From assembly GCA_023132505.1 (NCBI GenBank), contig JAGLYE010000070.1, forward strand, positions 1-7,539: 7,539 bases of DNA, written 5' to 3'. This DNA comes from Bacteroidales bacterium. GTDB lineage: Bacteria; Bacteroidota; Bacteroidia; Bacteroidales; B18-G4. The notes under the pieces were generated by a model. It searched no databases. It was not told where the DNA came from and saw only the letters and a list, made by a program, of their open reading frames with translations. Shown piece after piece: positions 6,201-7,539 of the stretch. Each line of letters starts with the position of its first letter. Within the stretch, counting starts at the first letter, position 1. A program made the translations under genes and the position numbers.

Positions 6201-7469
6201 TCATTCGGAATAAAAATCAATCATCTTCTGTATCGCTCTTTTGCAAACCGGGCAGAAGGCATCGTACTTCACAGATTTCATGGTGCAGTCGATATAAGGC
6301 CGGAAGACACCTTTGGCTGCATAGCCTCCACCTTCATATAAGCCAATGGTATTTTCATACTCTTCAGTTGCCGGAGTGGGTACCGGGGTTGAATGGCTTA
6401 TCATGTTCTGCCATTTTGAATTGAAATCGATCAGGGTAGTTATGTTGGGTTCCCAGGGTTCTACATCCAGGGGATAGAAATCCTCAACGGCAACATCGGA
6501 AGTATAATACTCATCCGCCAGCCCGGCAAAAGCATGTCCGAATTCATGCTGAAAAAGGAAGTCGCCTGCGGGATTGTCGCTGGTTCCCAGACTGTAATAA
6601 TTATAGATGCCGCCGCCACCGTATTTTTCATGGTTTACAAGGATAAATATCTGGTCGTATGGCGCATTGGCTGCCACATCACGAACACTCTTCATGTCTT
6701 CGGTAGTCAGATAACGCTCCGACCCGAAGGTATAGAAGTTTGTCCCGACAACAGTATTTTTCCAGATCTCATCGCCAGGTAAATCTGTACCACTTTCCTC
6801 AGATATGGCCTTAACAGCCCATATATTGATCTTATCCTTATTCTGTTTGTAGGGTTCCGACTCGAGGATATATCCCTTAAAACGTTCACAATCCAGCATA
6901 AACTTATCCATTTCTTCGGCTGTATATCCTTCTGCTATGATAACAATATCAAGTTTTTCGCTGTGATTGCCGGAATAATGGATCTTCGCTTTTTTGAATT
7001 TTTTCTGATTGTTTTTTTTGATGTCCCTTGTTCCCGGGTTGACGTGCAGGATGAATTCCTTCTCCCAGCTCATGTTTTTGTTGCGGCTGTGAAAAACAAC
7101 ATTTACCGGATATTTCGGGTAGGGGAAAACGACAGTTTCGTTAAAGGCCTTTTTGCTGATTTTCCCTTCCGGCGTAGATTGGTATTCCCTGAACAGGGAT
7201 GAATATCCCCTGGAATACAACAACTCATTGGTTTCAGCGTCATAAACTTCAAATTTATGGTTGCCGTAATCAAATTTATCGATAAGGTTGATCTTTGAGC
7301 CACCCCAATATTTTTCAGTATAGAGAGTGTCGAACTGGAAATCCTCCTCTCCGGCACTTCCCGAGTGAATGTAATCAATTCGCAGGGTTTTATTCTTGAA
7401 GTTGTCATTAAATTGTGCCTGTGCTGTAACAGTAACGGCAAACAGGATGAGAAGGACAATGTTTTTCAT
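6201..7469 (-). CDS. Secreted M64-family zinc metallopeptidase (IgA-peptidase family)
   Basis: A 422-residue exported protease. Residues 1-19 are a signal peptide with a probable cut after AQA (TAQAQF), and there is no lipobox cysteine. Residues about 20-145 form the beta-rich N-terminal domain usual for Bacteroidota M64 proteins. A lysine-rich linker (151-162, KKNNQKKFKKAK) leads to the catalytic domain, which starts at LDIVIIAEGYTAEEM (173-187). The zinc site is HEFGH (H308, E309 catalytic, H312) followed by GLADEY (316-321), the M64 signature; D319 is a likely third ligand. Conserved-looking cysteines C395, C406 and C409 (DCTMKS, FCPVC) near the C-terminus may form a disulfide. The family is named after a Clostridium IgA protease, but most members have unknown substrates, so IgA cleavage should not be assumed. 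Unlike the M14 neighbour it has no Type IX sorting domain, so it may stay periplasmic or leave by another route. The start is set by the signal peptide. Confidence 0.92.
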   Translation of the reverse strand: MKNIVLLILFAVTVTAQAQFNDNFKNKTLRIDYIHSGSAGEEDFQFDTLYTEKYWGGSKINLIDKFDYGNHKFEVYDAETNELLYSRGYSSLFREYQSTPEGKISKKAFNETVVFPYPKYPVNVVFHSRNKNMSWEKEFILHVNPGTRDIKKNNQKKFKKAKIHYSGNHSEKLDIVIIAEGYTAEEMDKFMLDCERFKGYILESEPYKQNKDKINIWAVKAISEESGTDLPGDEIWKNTVVGTNFYTFGSERYLTTEDMKSVRDVAANAPYDQIFILVNHEKYGGGGIYNYYSLGTSDNPAGDFLFQHEFGHAFAGLADEYYTSDVAVEDFYPLDVEPWEPNITTLIDFNSKWQNMISHSTPVPTPATEEYENTIGLYEGGGYAAKGVFRPYIDCTMKSVKYDAFCPVCKRAIQKMIDFYSE

Positions 7470-7486
7470 GGCAAGGAATTATGCTG

Positions 7487-7515
7487 TGAAATTACGAAAT
7501 TTTAGTATTAAGCAA
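7487..7515 (-). promoter_or_regulatory. Possible promoter of the M64 peptidase gene
   Basis: On the minus strand TTG (7515-7513) is followed after 18 bases by TAATTTCA (7494-7487), a partial match to TAnnTTTG, 17 bases before the start codon. This would leave a very short leader. The spacer holds CTTAATACTAA (7512-7502), identical to the 11 bases in the ptb promoter spacer and at nearly the same distance from both boxes. The -7 box is weak, so the call depends mainly on this shared arrangement. Another promoter may lie beyond the right edge. Confidence 0.35.
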
Positions 7516-7539
7516 TTACGAGGGTGTGAAGAATGGGTT

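Noticed and set aside
7011..7019. A8C run on the coding strand of the M64 gene, containing an in-frame A-AAA-AAC slippery heptamer
   Set aside because: It lies in a lysine-rich linker, a -1 shift would meet a stop soon after with no useful product, and no stimulatory structure is evident; the zero frame encodes the whole family domain.

Overview
The window looks like a piece of a Bacteroidota chromosome, most likely an anaerobic, protein-degrading member of the Bacteroidales/Marinilabiliales type. Three observations support this. One secreted enzyme ends in a Type IX secretion (Por) sorting domain, and another begins with a gingipain-type (C25) propeptide. The intergenic regions carry Bacteroidota-type promoters (TTTG, about 19 bases, TAnnTTTG). 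The translation starts lack a clear Shine-Dalgarno sequence. I see no tRNA, rRNA, CRISPR array, insertion sequence or integrase.

All five genes lie on the minus strand, so transcription runs from right to left. From right to left: (1) 7469-6201, a secreted M64-family zinc metallopeptidase with its promoter region at the right edge. (2) 6200-6002, an intergenic region with a G-rich 7-base repeat directly after the peptidase stop, then a strong promoter. (3) 6001-3996, a two-gene operon encoding phosphate butyryltransferase (ptb) and butyrate kinase (buk), 32 bases apart. (4) 3995-3704, a 292-base intergenic region with a second 7-base repeat directly after the buk stop, a nest of TTGTA/TACAA inverted repeats, and a -7 box. 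(5) 3703-710, a 997-residue secreted M14 zinc carboxypeptidase with accessory domains and a C-terminal sorting domain. (6) 709-546, a short AT-rich intergenic region with a probable promoter. (7) 545-1, the N-terminal 181 codons of a C25 (gingipain-like) cysteine peptidase precursor that continues past the left edge.

A plausible joint role is peptide and amino-acid fermentation. Three exported peptidases of different families (M64, M14, C25) would break down external protein. The Ptb-Buk pair would convert acyl-CoA products of amino-acid fermentation (butyryl-, isobutyryl-, isovaleryl-CoA) to free acids with ATP gain. The gene identities are well supported by motifs; the metabolic link is inferred from gene order only.

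No clearly new multi-gene system is visible. The less usual signals are intergenic: two heptad tandem repeats placed right after stop codons, one of them a strong G-quadruplex motif on the mRNA strand; an identical 11-base element in the spacers of two promoters; and the nested inverted repeats upstream of the carboxypeptidase gene.
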